A stretch of 64,000 nucleotides of DNA. Origin: Fen-1364 sp049515135. Its GTDB lineage: Bacteria > Spirochaetota > Spirochaetia > SZUA-6 > Fen-1364. Where the stretch lies: contig JBEKUJ010000014.1 of the NCBI GenBank assembly GCA_049515135.1, positions 115,958 through 179,957 on the forward strand, read 5' to 3'. The notes below the pieces were generated by a model. The model searched no databases. It was not told the DNA's origin and saw only the letters and a program-made list of their open reading frames with translations. The position numbers were made by a program, and so were the translations under genes. Shown here piece by piece: positions 52,528-62,100 of this stretch (positions within the stretch are counted from its first letter, which is position 1; every line of letters begins with the position of its first letter).

Positions 52528-52556
52528 TTGCAGGCGGCCGGAATCGGCGCTACACT
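52528..52556 (+). promoter_or_regulatory. Promoter of nucleoside operon (leaderless type)
   Basis: TTGCAG (52528-52533), 17-nt spacer, TACACT (52551-52556). ATG 52563 is 6 nt beyond the -10 box, at the expected transcription start. Confidence 0.6.
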
Positions 52557-52562
52557 CGCGCC

Positions 52563-53483
52563 ATGAGCATGAGGAAGATCCTGATCGACACGGACTGCGG
52601 CGTGGACGACGCCATCGCCATCATGATCGCCCTTGCAAGCCCCGCCGAGGTTTCAGTCCTGGGAATCACCACGGTGTCCGGGAACGTGCCGCTTGCCAAT
52701 GTGGTGGACAATGTCCTGCGCCTGCTGAGCTTTCTCGGGCGCACGGAAATTCCCGTGTTTCGCGGCGCCTCCCGGCCCCTTGTTGAACCGCCCCACCATG
52801 CCACCGATGTCCACGGGGCCAACGGCCTGGGCGGAGTGGAGCTGCCGCCGGCGGGTATTTCCGAACAGCCTGAGAGGGCGCCGGAAGCGATTGCGCGTCT
52901 TGCCCGCCAGAGTCCCGGCCTGACCCTTCTGACCCTTGGTCCGCTCACGAACATCGCCATGGCGCTCAATCTCTATCCTGAGCTGAAAGGTCTGATCTCA
53001 GAGATCGTGAGCATGGGCGGAGCAGTTGAAACCGGCAATGTCACGCGCTTTGCAGAGTTCAACTTCCATGCAGATCCCGAGGCGGTCCAGAGCGTCCTTG
53101 ATGCCGGCATTCCTCTTTCCCTGCTCACGTGGGACGCCACGTTGAAAGTGGCGCATACGGAGGCGGAGCTGGAAGCTCTTGGGATGAAGAAATCCTCGGC
53201 GGGGAAGCTTGTGCTCGACCTTCAACAGACCGTGTTCCGCTTCATCGAGAAGTCGCGCGGGGTCCGCGCTACGATGCTTCCTGACCCTCTGACTGCCGCA
53301 TGGCTGGTGGATCCCGCAATTGCGGGAAGACTGCTGGCCACGGGGCTGCGCATGGAGCTGGGCCAGAACGCCATGCGCGGGGCTTCGGTCACCCAACGCG
53401 GATCAGGCGTCAAGCTCATTCTCGACATTGACAAGTCCGGATTCGATCGTATACTGTGCCGCGTCGCTGCTTTGAAAAAATAG
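52563..53483 (+). CDS. Nucleoside hydrolase (first copy)
   Basis: 306 residues from ATG 52563, with no ribosome site. Calcium-site motif DTDCGVDDAIAIMIAL, where Cys replaces the usual Pro; VHGANGLGGVELP; LLTLGPLTNIAMAL; MGGAVETGNVTRFAEFNFHA; C-terminal Asp in MLPDPLTAAW. Cleaves ribonucleosides to base and ribose. First gene of the operon. Confidence 0.92.
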   Translation: MSMRKILIDTDCGVDDAIAIMIALASPAEVSVLGITTVSGNVPLANVVDNVLRLLSFLGRTEIPVFRGASRPLVEPPHHATDVHGANGLGGVELPPAGISEQPERAPEAIARLARQSPGLTLLTLGPLTNIAMALNLYPELKGLISEIVSMGGAVETGNVTRFAEFNFHADPEAVQSVLDAGIPLSLLTWDATLKVAHTEAELEALGMKKSSAGKLVLDLQQTVFRFIEKSRGVRATMLPDPLTAAWLVDPAIAGRLLATGLRMELGQNAMRGASVTQRGSGVKLILDIDKSGFDRILCRVAALKK

Positions 53484-53503
53484 TTCAAAGGAGGGAAGAC
53501 GCC

Positions 53504-54541
53504 ATGAAGAAATTGATGGCATGTCTGATTGTTCTTGCGTTCCTTCTCGGCTCCGCGGCAGCTTTCGCCGCGCCAAAGCTCAAGGTTGTCCTATACATCA
53601 ACGGCACGCTCGGGGACAAGTCGTTCTTCGATTCGGCCGCCCGCGGCGTGCAGAAGGCAGCAAAGGAGCTGCCCATCACGGCGAAGGTCGTCGAGGGAAC
53701 CTATGACTCTTCCCGCTGGGAGCCTGACCTCGCCCAGCTGTGTGAAGGAGATTGGGACATTATCATCGCAGGCAATTGGGAGCTGCAGGAAGCCCTGGAG
53801 AAGCTCGCTCCCCAGCACCCGGAGAAGAAGTTCATCACGTATGACAACTCCGTCACGTACAGCAAGGGCGGCCTGGGGAACGTGTATTCCATCCTGTACA
53901 AGCAGAACGAGGGATCGTTCCTCGTGGGCGCCCTTGCCGCCATGGTGACCAATTCCACGATGCCCCTGGCCAACAACCAGAAAGTCATTGGCTTCCTGGG
54001 GGGCATGGACATTCCTGTCATCAACGACTTCAAGGTCGGTTACGAGCAGGGCGCAAAATACGTGGATCCGAGCGTGCAGATCCTTGTTTCGTACGTCGGC
54101 TCCTGGGCCGACGCCGCCAAAGGCAAGGAGCTGATGCTCGCTCAGTACGATCAAGGAGCTGACATCGGGTTTAATGTGGCGGGACAGGCGGGGCTCGGTT
54201 TGCTGGACGCTGCCAAGGACAAGAAGCGCTACGCCATTGGCGTGGATTCAGACCAGTACCTGCTGTTCAAGGACAGCGACCCCGTGAAGGCATCGTACAT
54301 TGTCACCTCCATGCAGAAAAACGTCGACAACTCCCTGTATCGCGCGATCAAGGGTACTCTGGACGGGACCATCAAGTATGGCGCTGCTGAAGCGCTCGGA
54401 TTCAAGGAGGGAGGCATCAGCCTTTCAGAAAACGAGAACTATCGGAAACTGGTCCCCGCGGACATCCGGGCCAAGATCGCGGCGCTGCAGAAGAAGCTGA
54501 TGAGCGGCCAGATCAAGGTCGACACGGCGTTCGGGCAGTAG
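53504..54541 (+). CDS. BMP/PnrA-family nucleoside-binding protein
   Basis: 345 residues from ATG 53504 (AAAGGAGGG upstream). Sec signal MKKLMACLIVLAFLLGSAAA with a cut near AFA; no lipobox, unlike the Borrelia and Treponema BMP lipoproteins. BMP-domain motifs: VLYINGTLGDKSFFDSAARG, EGDWDIIIAGNWELQ, IGFLGGMDIPVINDFKVGYE, AIGVDSDQYL. Delivers nucleosides to the ABC transporter. Confidence 0.93.
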   Translation: MKKLMACLIVLAFLLGSAAAFAAPKLKVVLYINGTLGDKSFFDSAARGVQKAAKELPITAKVVEGTYDSSRWEPDLAQLCEGDWDIIIAGNWELQEALEKLAPQHPEKKFITYDNSVTYSKGGLGNVYSILYKQNEGSFLVGALAAMVTNSTMPLANNQKVIGFLGGMDIPVINDFKVGYEQGAKYVDPSVQILVSYVGSWADAAKGKELMLAQYDQGADIGFNVAGQAGLGLLDAAKDKKRYAIGVDSDQYLLFKDSDPVKASYIVTSMQKNVDNSLYRAIKGTLDGTIKYGAAEALGFKEGGISLSENENYRKLVPADIRAKIAALQKKLMSGQIKVDTAFGQ

Positions 54542-54549
54542 GCAATGTC

Positions 54550-54574
54550 GGGCGATCCTCGCAAGGGATCGCCC
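54550..54574 (+). terminator. Hairpin between binding-protein and ATPase genes
   Basis: GGGCGATCC / GGATCGCCC (54550-54558, 54566-54574) followed by TTGTTCT. Likely a partial terminator that raises binding-protein output over the membrane parts. Confidence 0.75.
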
Positions 54575-54590
54575 TTGTTCTATACGCCAT

Positions 54591-56126
54591 ATGCAGACAA
54601 TCCTTGAAGCGCGCGGCATCGTGATGATCTACGAGGATGGCGTGGTAGCCAACCGCGGCGTCAGCCTGGCTGTCGAGCAGCAGACAATCCACGCGGTGGT
54701 GGGCGAAAATGGAGCCGGCAAGTCAACCCTCATGAAGATCCTCTTCGGCATGCGCCAGCCGCAGGAGGGAGTGATCCTCTACAAAGGCCGCCCGGTGAGA
54801 ATCAGGAGCTCCCATGAAGCCATCCGGCTCGGGATCGGCATGGTGCACCAGCACCTGATGCTTGTCCCGGATCTCACCGTGGCAGAGAACATTGTCCTGG
54901 GCGTGGAGCCTGTTCGCGGCCGGATGTTTCTGGACATGCGCACGGCGCAACAGATCACCGAAAGGGTTTCCCGCGAGTACGGCCTTGACGTTCCCCCGGA
55001 CCGCAAGATCAAGGACCTTCCCATTGGGGTCCGCCAACGGGTGGAAATCCTCAAGGCGCTCTACCGCAACGCCGAGCTCCTGATCCTGGATGAGCCCACC
55101 GCGGTGCTGACTCCGCAGGAGGCGGAGAAGCTTTTTGTGACGCTTCGGGAACTGAAAAAGCATGGCAAGACGATCATCTTCATATCCCACAAGCTGAACG
55201 AAGTGAAGCAGATAGCGGACAGGGTCACGGTGATGCGGGACGCGCGGGTCATCACCACGAAAGACGCCGCAGGGATCTCCGAGCATGACATGGCCTTCCT
55301 GATGGTTGGCAGGGAAATCAGCTTCGAGAGGGTGGCTCCACCGCCATCCACGGACCAGACCCTCCTCGGCGTCCGGGATCTCAGCTACAGGGATGATGAC
55401 GGCGTTCTCGCGCTCTCGGGCATCTCCTTCGACGTGCATGCAGGCGAGATACTGGGAATTGCCGGAGTGGAAGGGAACGGACAGACCCAGCTCGTCCGCA
55501 TTCTTGCAGGGCTTCTTCCCGCCCTGGGCGGCGCCATCACCATCCGCGGAAACCTGACAGAGGGGCTGTCTCCCCGCAGGGTCAGGGAGATGGAGGTCGC
55601 TCACATTCCCGAGGACAGGATGGAAGACGGGGCGGCCGCAGAAGCAACGCTGCAGGAAAACGTGATCGTCGACCGCTATTACAAGAATCCCTTTTCCCGA
55701 GGATTGCGGCTCCTGTGGCCGTCCATCGCGCGGCACACGAGCGATCTCGTGCAGCGCTTCACCATTGTCGCCAAATCAACACGGGCGCCCATGACATCGC
55801 TTTCCGGAGGCAACATCCAGAAAGTGGTCGTGGCTCGCGAGCTTTCCAGCAATCCCGAGGTCGTTATTGCCTCTCAACCGACCCGGGGAATCGACGTGGG
55901 CTCAGAGGAGATGGTGCATAACCTTCTCACGGAGGCCAGGGACAAAGGGAAGGCGATCCTTCTTGTCTCAGCGGACCTGGATGAGGTGCTGAAGCTGTCC
56001 ACCAGGATTCTCGTCATCTACAACGGAGAGCTTGTGGCGCACTTCCCGGATGCCTCCCGGGTCACGGCATCCGACCTGGGTCCCTACATGCTCGGCGTGC
56101 AGCGGGAGGAGGGGGTGCGTGGATAG
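54591..56126 (+). CDS. Nucleoside ABC transporter ATPase (two ABC domains)
   Basis: 511 residues. Walker A GENGAGKST (38-46), LPIGVRQRVEILKALY signature variant, LLILDEPTAVLTPQE; second half GIAGVEGNGQTQ, SLSGGNIQKVVVAREL and a Walker B (VVIASQPTRGID) in which the usual Asp-Glu is Ser-Gln, as common in this family. No ribosome site is evident. Partner of the BMP-type binding protein. Confidence 0.94.
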   Translation: MQTILEARGIVMIYEDGVVANRGVSLAVEQQTIHAVVGENGAGKSTLMKILFGMRQPQEGVILYKGRPVRIRSSHEAIRLGIGMVHQHLMLVPDLTVAENIVLGVEPVRGRMFLDMRTAQQITERVSREYGLDVPPDRKIKDLPIGVRQRVEILKALYRNAELLILDEPTAVLTPQEAEKLFVTLRELKKHGKTIIFISHKLNEVKQIADRVTVMRDARVITTKDAAGISEHDMAFLMVGREISFERVAPPPSTDQTLLGVRDLSYRDDDGVLALSGISFDVHAGEILGIAGVEGNGQTQLVRILAGLLPALGGAITIRGNLTEGLSPRRVREMEVAHIPEDRMEDGAAAEATLQENVIVDRYYKNPFSRGLRLLWPSIARHTSDLVQRFTIVAKSTRAPMTSLSGGNIQKVVVARELSSNPEVVIASQPTRGIDVGSEEMVHNLLTEARDKGKAILLVSADLDEVLKLSTRILVIYNGELVAHFPDASRVTASDLGPYMLGVQREEGVRG

Positions 56127-57183
56127 GTTCATCCTGAAATACTTCACCCTGATCCGCACCGTGATCGCTATCCTCATCGGCATTGTCGTTGCAGTGGCGC
56201 TCATCTTCCTTGTCAGCAAGGATCCCGGCTTTTCACTGAGGTCGTTTCTCCTTGCGCCTTTTCTCTCACGCAGCCGGCTCTCCAATATCGTGGAAGGCGC
56301 ATCCCCCATCATTTTCTGCGGCCTGGCCATTGCCGTTGCGTTCCAGGCGAAGCAGTTCAACGTCGGCGCCGAGGGCTCCCTGTACTTGGGCGCCGCGGTC
56401 GGGACGGCCTTTGCCGTGTCCACAAGCCTTCCCGCGTACCTTCATGTGCCGCTCACGCTCCTGGTAGCTGCGGCGGTTGGCCTTGCATGGAACGTGCTTC
56501 CCGGCATCCTCAAGGCGAAATGGAAAGCAAGCGAGCTTGTATCGTCACTCATGTTGAACTACGTGGGGTACTACGTGGGTCTGTACCTCATCAACTTCCA
56601 CTTCCGCGACAAGAAGGCCGGGTACCTCGTGTCGTACCAGCTTCCCCAGAGCGCGTGGCTCCAGCAGTTCCTGCCTGGGACCCGGCTGCACGCCGGCATT
56701 TTCCTGGCCCTCCTGTGCGCGGTGCTGGTCTACTGGTACCTCTACCATTCAACGAGCGGGTACGAGGTGCGCATGACGGGCTTCAATGAGAAGTTCGCCC
56801 GGTTCGGCGGAATCAACGTGGTCAAGGTGGTAGTCCTGTGCCAGCTCATCCTCGGGCTGCTTGCCGGAATGGGCGGCATGACCGAGGTCATGGGAATTCA
56901 CCGTCGGTTCAACTGGCAGACCTCCCCCGGCTATGGATGGGACGGTGTTGTGGTGGCAATCATCGGCCGCAACCATCCCCTTCTCATTATCGCGGCCTCC
57001 CTGTTCCTGTCGTACTTGCGGGTTGGAGGGCAGCAGCTCAACCTCATGAGCGACGTTCCCTATGAGATGGTCATCGTGATCCAGTCCATCATCATCCTCC
57101 TGATCACCGCGGAAGCGTTCCTGAGCCAGTGGCGATACCACATCACCGTGCGGGAGGCCGGGAAAAAGGGAGCCCTTTCATGA
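56119..57183 (+). CDS. Nucleoside ABC transporter permease 1
   Basis: 354 residues from GTG 56119 (GGAGG 8 nt upstream; 8-nt overlap with ATPase gene). Eight to ten membrane spans. IFCGLAIAVAFQAKQFNVGA then EGSLYLGA is the marker of the BMP-linked permease class (NupB type). Confidence 0.93.
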   Translation: MDRFILKYFTLIRTVIAILIGIVVAVALIFLVSKDPGFSLRSFLLAPFLSRSRLSNIVEGASPIIFCGLAIAVAFQAKQFNVGAEGSLYLGAAVGTAFAVSTSLPAYLHVPLTLLVAAAVGLAWNVLPGILKAKWKASELVSSLMLNYVGYYVGLYLINFHFRDKKAGYLVSYQLPQSAWLQQFLPGTRLHAGIFLALLCAVLVYWYLYHSTSGYEVRMTGFNEKFARFGGINVVKVVVLCQLILGLLAGMGGMTEVMGIHRRFNWQTSPGYGWDGVVVAIIGRNHPLLIIAASLFLSYLRVGGQQLNLMSDVPYEMVIVIQSIIILLITAEAFLSQWRYHITVREAGKKGALS

Positions 57184-58172
57184 ACCCGCTCCTGAAGTCC
57201 ATCGTGTCCACAGACTTCGGCTTCGCCATCCTGCGGGTGCTGACTCCGCTCCTGCTTCCGGCGCTCGGCGTTGCAATATCGGGCCTTTCGGGCGCCTCCA
57301 ACATAGCCCTGGAGGGAATCATGCTGGTGGCCGCGTGCGTGGGGGTGCTCGTGAGCGCCTTTGCGCACAGCCTGTGGCTGGCTCTGCTGGCAGGGATTGC
57401 AGCCGGAGTGGCCATCGCGGCGCTCCTGGGATACTTTCACCTGCGGCTCAAGGCGGACATCGTCCTGGCGGCAATTGCGCTGAACCTGTTCGCCACCGGG
57501 ATAACCATCTTCCTGCTTTTCATCACAACGGGGGACAAAGGAAGCTCCAGCTCCATCACCAGCCTCGTGTTCCCCGCAGTGCAGATCCCGCTCCTGCGCT
57601 CCATCCCTATCCTGGGTCCTATTTTCAGCGGCCACAATGTGCTGACGTATGTGTCATGGCTCTCTGTCATTCTCTACTGGCTCATCACGTTCAAGACTCC
57701 GCTTGGCCTGCGGATCCGCGCAGTGGGCCAGAACCCTGATGCCGCCCAGTCAGTGGGGATCAACGTCAACCGCATACGGATGTACTCCCTGCTCCTTTCG
57801 GGGTTCTTCGGCGCGCTGGGCGGGCTGTACCTCTGCATGGGGTACCTCTCCTGGTTCTCCTCCGGCGTCACGGCGGGCAGGGGATGGATTGCCGTTGCCG
57901 CCGCAAGCCTTGGAAACAACATGCCCCTTGGGACGTTCCTCTCCTCGCTTCTTTTCGGCGTGGTCAATGCGCTGGCGAATTACCTTGCCGTGTTGAAAGT
58001 GCCCTCTGAGTTCATCCAGATGATCCCCTACCTGGCCACGGTGATAGCGCTGGCGATCTACGCCGGGCAGGCCATGCGGAAGCGGAAGGCAAGCAGCGAG
58101 GGGCCCGGGCCAGCCGGCGCGGGAGCTGCGCCCGATGCTGTTCGTGCGCCCGGCGCGGAGGAACCATCGTGA
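57180..58172 (+). CDS. Nucleoside ABC transporter permease 2
   Basis: 330 residues; ATGA overlap with permease 1. Signature LGVAISGLSGASNIALEGIM, GLRIRAVGQNPDAAQSVGIN, and a cytosolic tail rich in Ala, Gly, Pro (about 25 residues) just before the next start. Confidence 0.93.
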   Translation: MNPLLKSIVSTDFGFAILRVLTPLLLPALGVAISGLSGASNIALEGIMLVAACVGVLVSAFAHSLWLALLAGIAAGVAIAALLGYFHLRLKADIVLAAIALNLFATGITIFLLFITTGDKGSSSSITSLVFPAVQIPLLRSIPILGPIFSGHNVLTYVSWLSVILYWLITFKTPLGLRIRAVGQNPDAAQSVGINVNRIRMYSLLLSGFFGALGGLYLCMGYLSWFSSGVTAGRGWIAVAAASLGNNMPLGTFLSSLLFGVVNALANYLAVLKVPSEFIQMIPYLATVIALAIYAGQAMRKRKASSEGPGPAGAGAAPDAVRAPGAEEPS

Positions 58173-59113
58173 GCAGAAAAATCCTGATTGATTGCGACCC
58201 CGGCCACGACGACATGGTGGCCATCATGCTGGCCCTGGCGTCCCCCGAGCTGGAGCTGCTGGGCGTGAGCACTGTTGCCGGAAACCAGACAGGGGACAAG
58301 ACTTTCCGCAATGCCCTCCGGACCCTCACACTCGTGGGCCGAAAGGACATTCCCGTGGCCAGGGGCGCTCAGCGTCCGCTCCTTCGGGAATTGACCGTCG
58401 CTCCGGAGATCCACGGCGTCTCTGGGCTGGACGGCGCAGACCTGCCTGAGCCGGGTTTCGCCGGGGACAGCCGCCATGCGGTTGACTTCCTGATTCAGAC
58501 CATCATGGGTTCTCGCGAACCCGTCACCCTTGTGCCCACGGGTCCCCTCACCAACGTGGCGCTTGCGCTTCTGAAGGAGCCGGGCCTTGCGCGCGCGGTG
58601 CAGCGGATCGTCCTGATGGGCGGAGCTGTGCATGATTCCAATATCAGCCCCGCCGCTGAGTTCAATATCTTCGTGGACCCCGAGGCGGCGAAGGTGGTCT
58701 TTGGATGCGGCGCACCTATAGTGATGGTTGGGCTTGATGTGACCAACAAGGCGCAGCTTTCCTTTGCTGACATCGACGAGATGGAATCCTGGAAGGGAAA
58801 GGTTTCGCGCGTCGTGGCTCCGCTCCTCCGATTCTTCGCGAATACAAACAAGGAAGTATTCGGTTTCCCCGGCGCTCCTGTGCACGACGCCCTTACCGTT
58901 GCGCACCTTGTCCGGCCGGAGGTCATTACGACCAAACGCATGAACGTGGAGATTGAGACGGCAGGTGAGCTCACACGCGGCAGGACTGTGGCGGATGTAT
59001 ACGGAATCTCGGGCAGGAAACCGAACGTGGATGTCGCGCTGGAGGTGAATCAGCCACTGTTCAAGGAGATGATATTCCGCGCGATTCGAAGGCTGGATGC
59101 CGCAGCACAGTAG
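58169..59113 (+). CDS. Nucleoside hydrolase (second copy)
   Basis: 314 residues from GTG 58169 (GTGA overlap). Canonical DCDPGHDDMVAIMLAL, IHGVSGLDGADLP, LVPTGPLTNVALAL, AEFNIFVDPEAAKVVF, HDALTVAHLV. Resembles pyrimidine-preferring RihA/RihB types and is clearly different from the first copy, suggesting complementary base specificity. Confidence 0.94.
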   Translation: MSRKILIDCDPGHDDMVAIMLALASPELELLGVSTVAGNQTGDKTFRNALRTLTLVGRKDIPVARGAQRPLLRELTVAPEIHGVSGLDGADLPEPGFAGDSRHAVDFLIQTIMGSREPVTLVPTGPLTNVALALLKEPGLARAVQRIVLMGGAVHDSNISPAAEFNIFVDPEAAKVVFGCGAPIVMVGLDVTNKAQLSFADIDEMESWKGKVSRVVAPLLRFFANTNKEVFGFPGAPVHDALTVAHLVRPEVITTKRMNVEIETAGELTRGRTVADVYGISGRKPNVDVALEVNQPLFKEMIFRAIRRLDAAAQ

Positions 59114-59129
59114 GCGCCGTCGGGCGTTG

Positions 59130-62100
59130 CTACCTTACAACCAGGACTTTTCGAGTCTCGTCCAATCCCGGAGCCACGATCCTGACGAAGTAGATCCCTC
59201 GAGCGACGATCCTGCCTCCGCGGTTCTTCCCGTCCCAGGAGACCGCGTAGTCACCGGCTGCCTGTGACGAGACACGGGTCAACACATTCACGATACTGCC
59301 GGACAGGTCGAAGACCATGATCGTCACGGGACCCGACGAAGGCTGGTTGTACTGCAACGTGGCCAGATCTCCCTTTTCAGGACGGATGACGTTGTTCAGG
59401 ATGGTTGCGCCGCCGCGCTGGGTGCGGATGTCGTGCAAGTCGAAGGTCCACGGCGTGATGTGGTTGTACCAGTCGGCGGCTGCGGGATTCACAACACGCG
59501 CGGTGTAGAGGTTCGGTCCCGCGGCAGTCGGGATCCGGAAAATGAAGTCCAGAACGCCATTATCCGTAAGCCGGGAATCGGAGCCGGGAATCTTGAAGTC
59601 ACGAAGCTGTGCCGAGACAGACGACGATTCCGAGACGTTGGTTGCCGCGCCGTTTCCGCCGGCCCCCGTCGGCACCAGCCCGCTGAAGCCGCCCGGTGTG
59701 GTTACATTGTCGGTGAAGGGCGGCAGCCACAGACCACCCGATGTCCGCAGGGTTGTTGTGACATTTATGTCGTACCACAAGGAGGCCGTTCCAGCGGCCG
59801 GGTAGGGCGTCGGACCGGCGTACGTCGCTGTTGTTACGGTGTGGATATGTCCCTCAACCGTAAGGTTCTGATGCGCCCGCAGCCACTTGGAGCCGTCGAA
59901 CCCGCCTACCTGGATAAGCCCGATGCCCGTTGGGGAGGTTCCAGTTATTGTTTCGTCATGGGCCCAGACCGGTTCAAACAAGCCGTCCGTGAGCTGGCCC
60001 AGCCCGAGGTCGGAGATGCGGTGAGTCTCGGGGGCCGGAGACGCCACTACGGGAACGGGGAGAATGGTGTTGCCCGCGGCGTCCTTGACTGTTTGGGCCA
60101 CTGTCATGGTGACGGGCAACAGGAGATCCTCTGCCGTGATGTTCCTGTTCACCGCCAGCACAAACCGTCCGTTGCCCAGGGGAGTCACGGTGTTGACAGC
60201 CATGGCCGGCAGCACACCCGTTGTGAAAGTGGTGAAGTCGGCCGGGGCCAGGGAACCGCCGGGGCCACTACCAAAGACCGGCTCCGAGAACTGCACGAAG
60301 ATCTGGTTGTTCCCGATCTCCGCCAGCGTGTAGCCGATGATGGGCGGCGCACCGTCAGTGGCGTTAGTTGTTACCGTGGGATATGTAATGGAAGGTGGAA
60401 TGACCACGAGCGCGTTGTTCGTCGCCTTATCGCGCAGCAGCGAGTTCTGCGTGATCTTCCACGTCAAGGTGGCACCTGTGTCCAGGAAGTTCTGCTCCTG
60501 GAGGTGGATGTAGAAATACGTGTGTGGCGCGCCCGGAGTCGGATCATCGATCCCGATTACCGGGTAGTTGACCCCGCCCGGACCAGTAACAGTCACCTTG
60601 ATATCACCGAAATTGTCATTCAGTACTATCGGCGCGGTGGAAGCGATGATCGTGTCAAGCTTCCCATTGTAATTGAGATCCGCGGTAGCGCTCCCCGTTA
60701 TGTTGATGATAAACAGCCAGCCAATGTCGTTGTAGGGATTCCCTGTGCCAGCGTTGACATTCGCCGGCACGATGAGAGGGTTTGCGGAAGCATCGCACCA
60801 GTAGACGTCGACATATGCCGTGGGCGGCGCCACTGTCGCGGTGCTTGACAGCGCCAGCATCCAGTGCGTAGGTCCGCCAGCTGGATTGGTATTGAGGGTA
60901 ATATAGTTTCCCGCCGTGCCGGTTATGCCAAAGTTGCCCGAGGGAGCAATAGATTGCGTCATTCCGGGTTGGAACAGGATCGTTGCTCCCGCATCCGCGG
61001 CCGTGCAGGAGAAATTATAGAATGTGGTCGTTCCCGAAACGGTGAAAGTCGAGCCGGCAGTGGCGTTGTGGAACGTCACTGTGCCCGTTCCCTGGTTGAA
61101 AGTGCCACTATTGGACCAGCTCACGCCAACGGTAATTATCTGGTTGGCGGAGCTGAGAGTGCCGCCCGCCAGAATAGAAATATTGGCAATCGTTATTGGT
61201 CCTCCGGCCGTGATGGTGCCCGAGACAACAGTCAGCGTCCCGGCAAGGTTGTAGCCGGTAGGAATGGTGTACGTGCCCCCCGCAATGCTGAGGTTCAGGA
61301 CGTTTAAATTGGTTGCGGCATTGTCGGTGATTGCTCCGCTCAAAGTCGAGCCGGCCACACCGAGGTTCAGGGTCCCGCTTGTTGCGGTCACGTTGCCTAA
61401 CGCCGCCGTGGTGCCGTTTCGGATGGTCACGGCAGTGGCCGTGGCGTTGGAGGTGCTGAGAGTGCTTGTGTTGAACTGAAGCGGACCTCCACCCCCGTCC
61501 ACCAGGATCGTTCCTGAACCACCCCCTATGACAAGCGGCCCGGCCGCTACCGTCAGCCCGGCGGACCCGGAGGTCAGGCTGATGCCGCCCGCGGACGCAC
61601 CGATGGCGGCGTTCACTGTCAGGCTTGTGGCTCCTGTGGTGTTGATGGTCACTGAGTCTGAAGCTCCACCCGAACCGACGGCCCCAACAACCGTCAAAGA
61701 GGCGGAGTCGGTGAGGCTGAAGGCGCCGCCGTGCGTCACTGTACCGAGATTCGCGATGGAGTTGGCGTTTGTCAGCGTGACCATAACCACCGCGCTGCTG
61801 TCGACTGTCAAGGTTGCAGCGTTTATCGTGGTGACGCCGGTCTGCGATATTGCGCCGCTCACGGGCAATGCCGCGGTCCCTAGCACCACTGTTCCCGAGG
61901 AGGCCGTAATGTCGCCAAGGGCTGCAGTTGTAGCGTTTCGAAGTGTAACCGCTGTGGCGCTGTTATTAGTGGTGGTCAACGTACTTGTTCCAAGCGTCAG
62001 CGCCAAGCCGCCCCCATCCACGAGAATTGGTCCGGAGCCGCCATTCACCGTGACGGCGCCGACAGTCACGCCGCCGCCGGTCAAGGAGACACCGCCTGAG

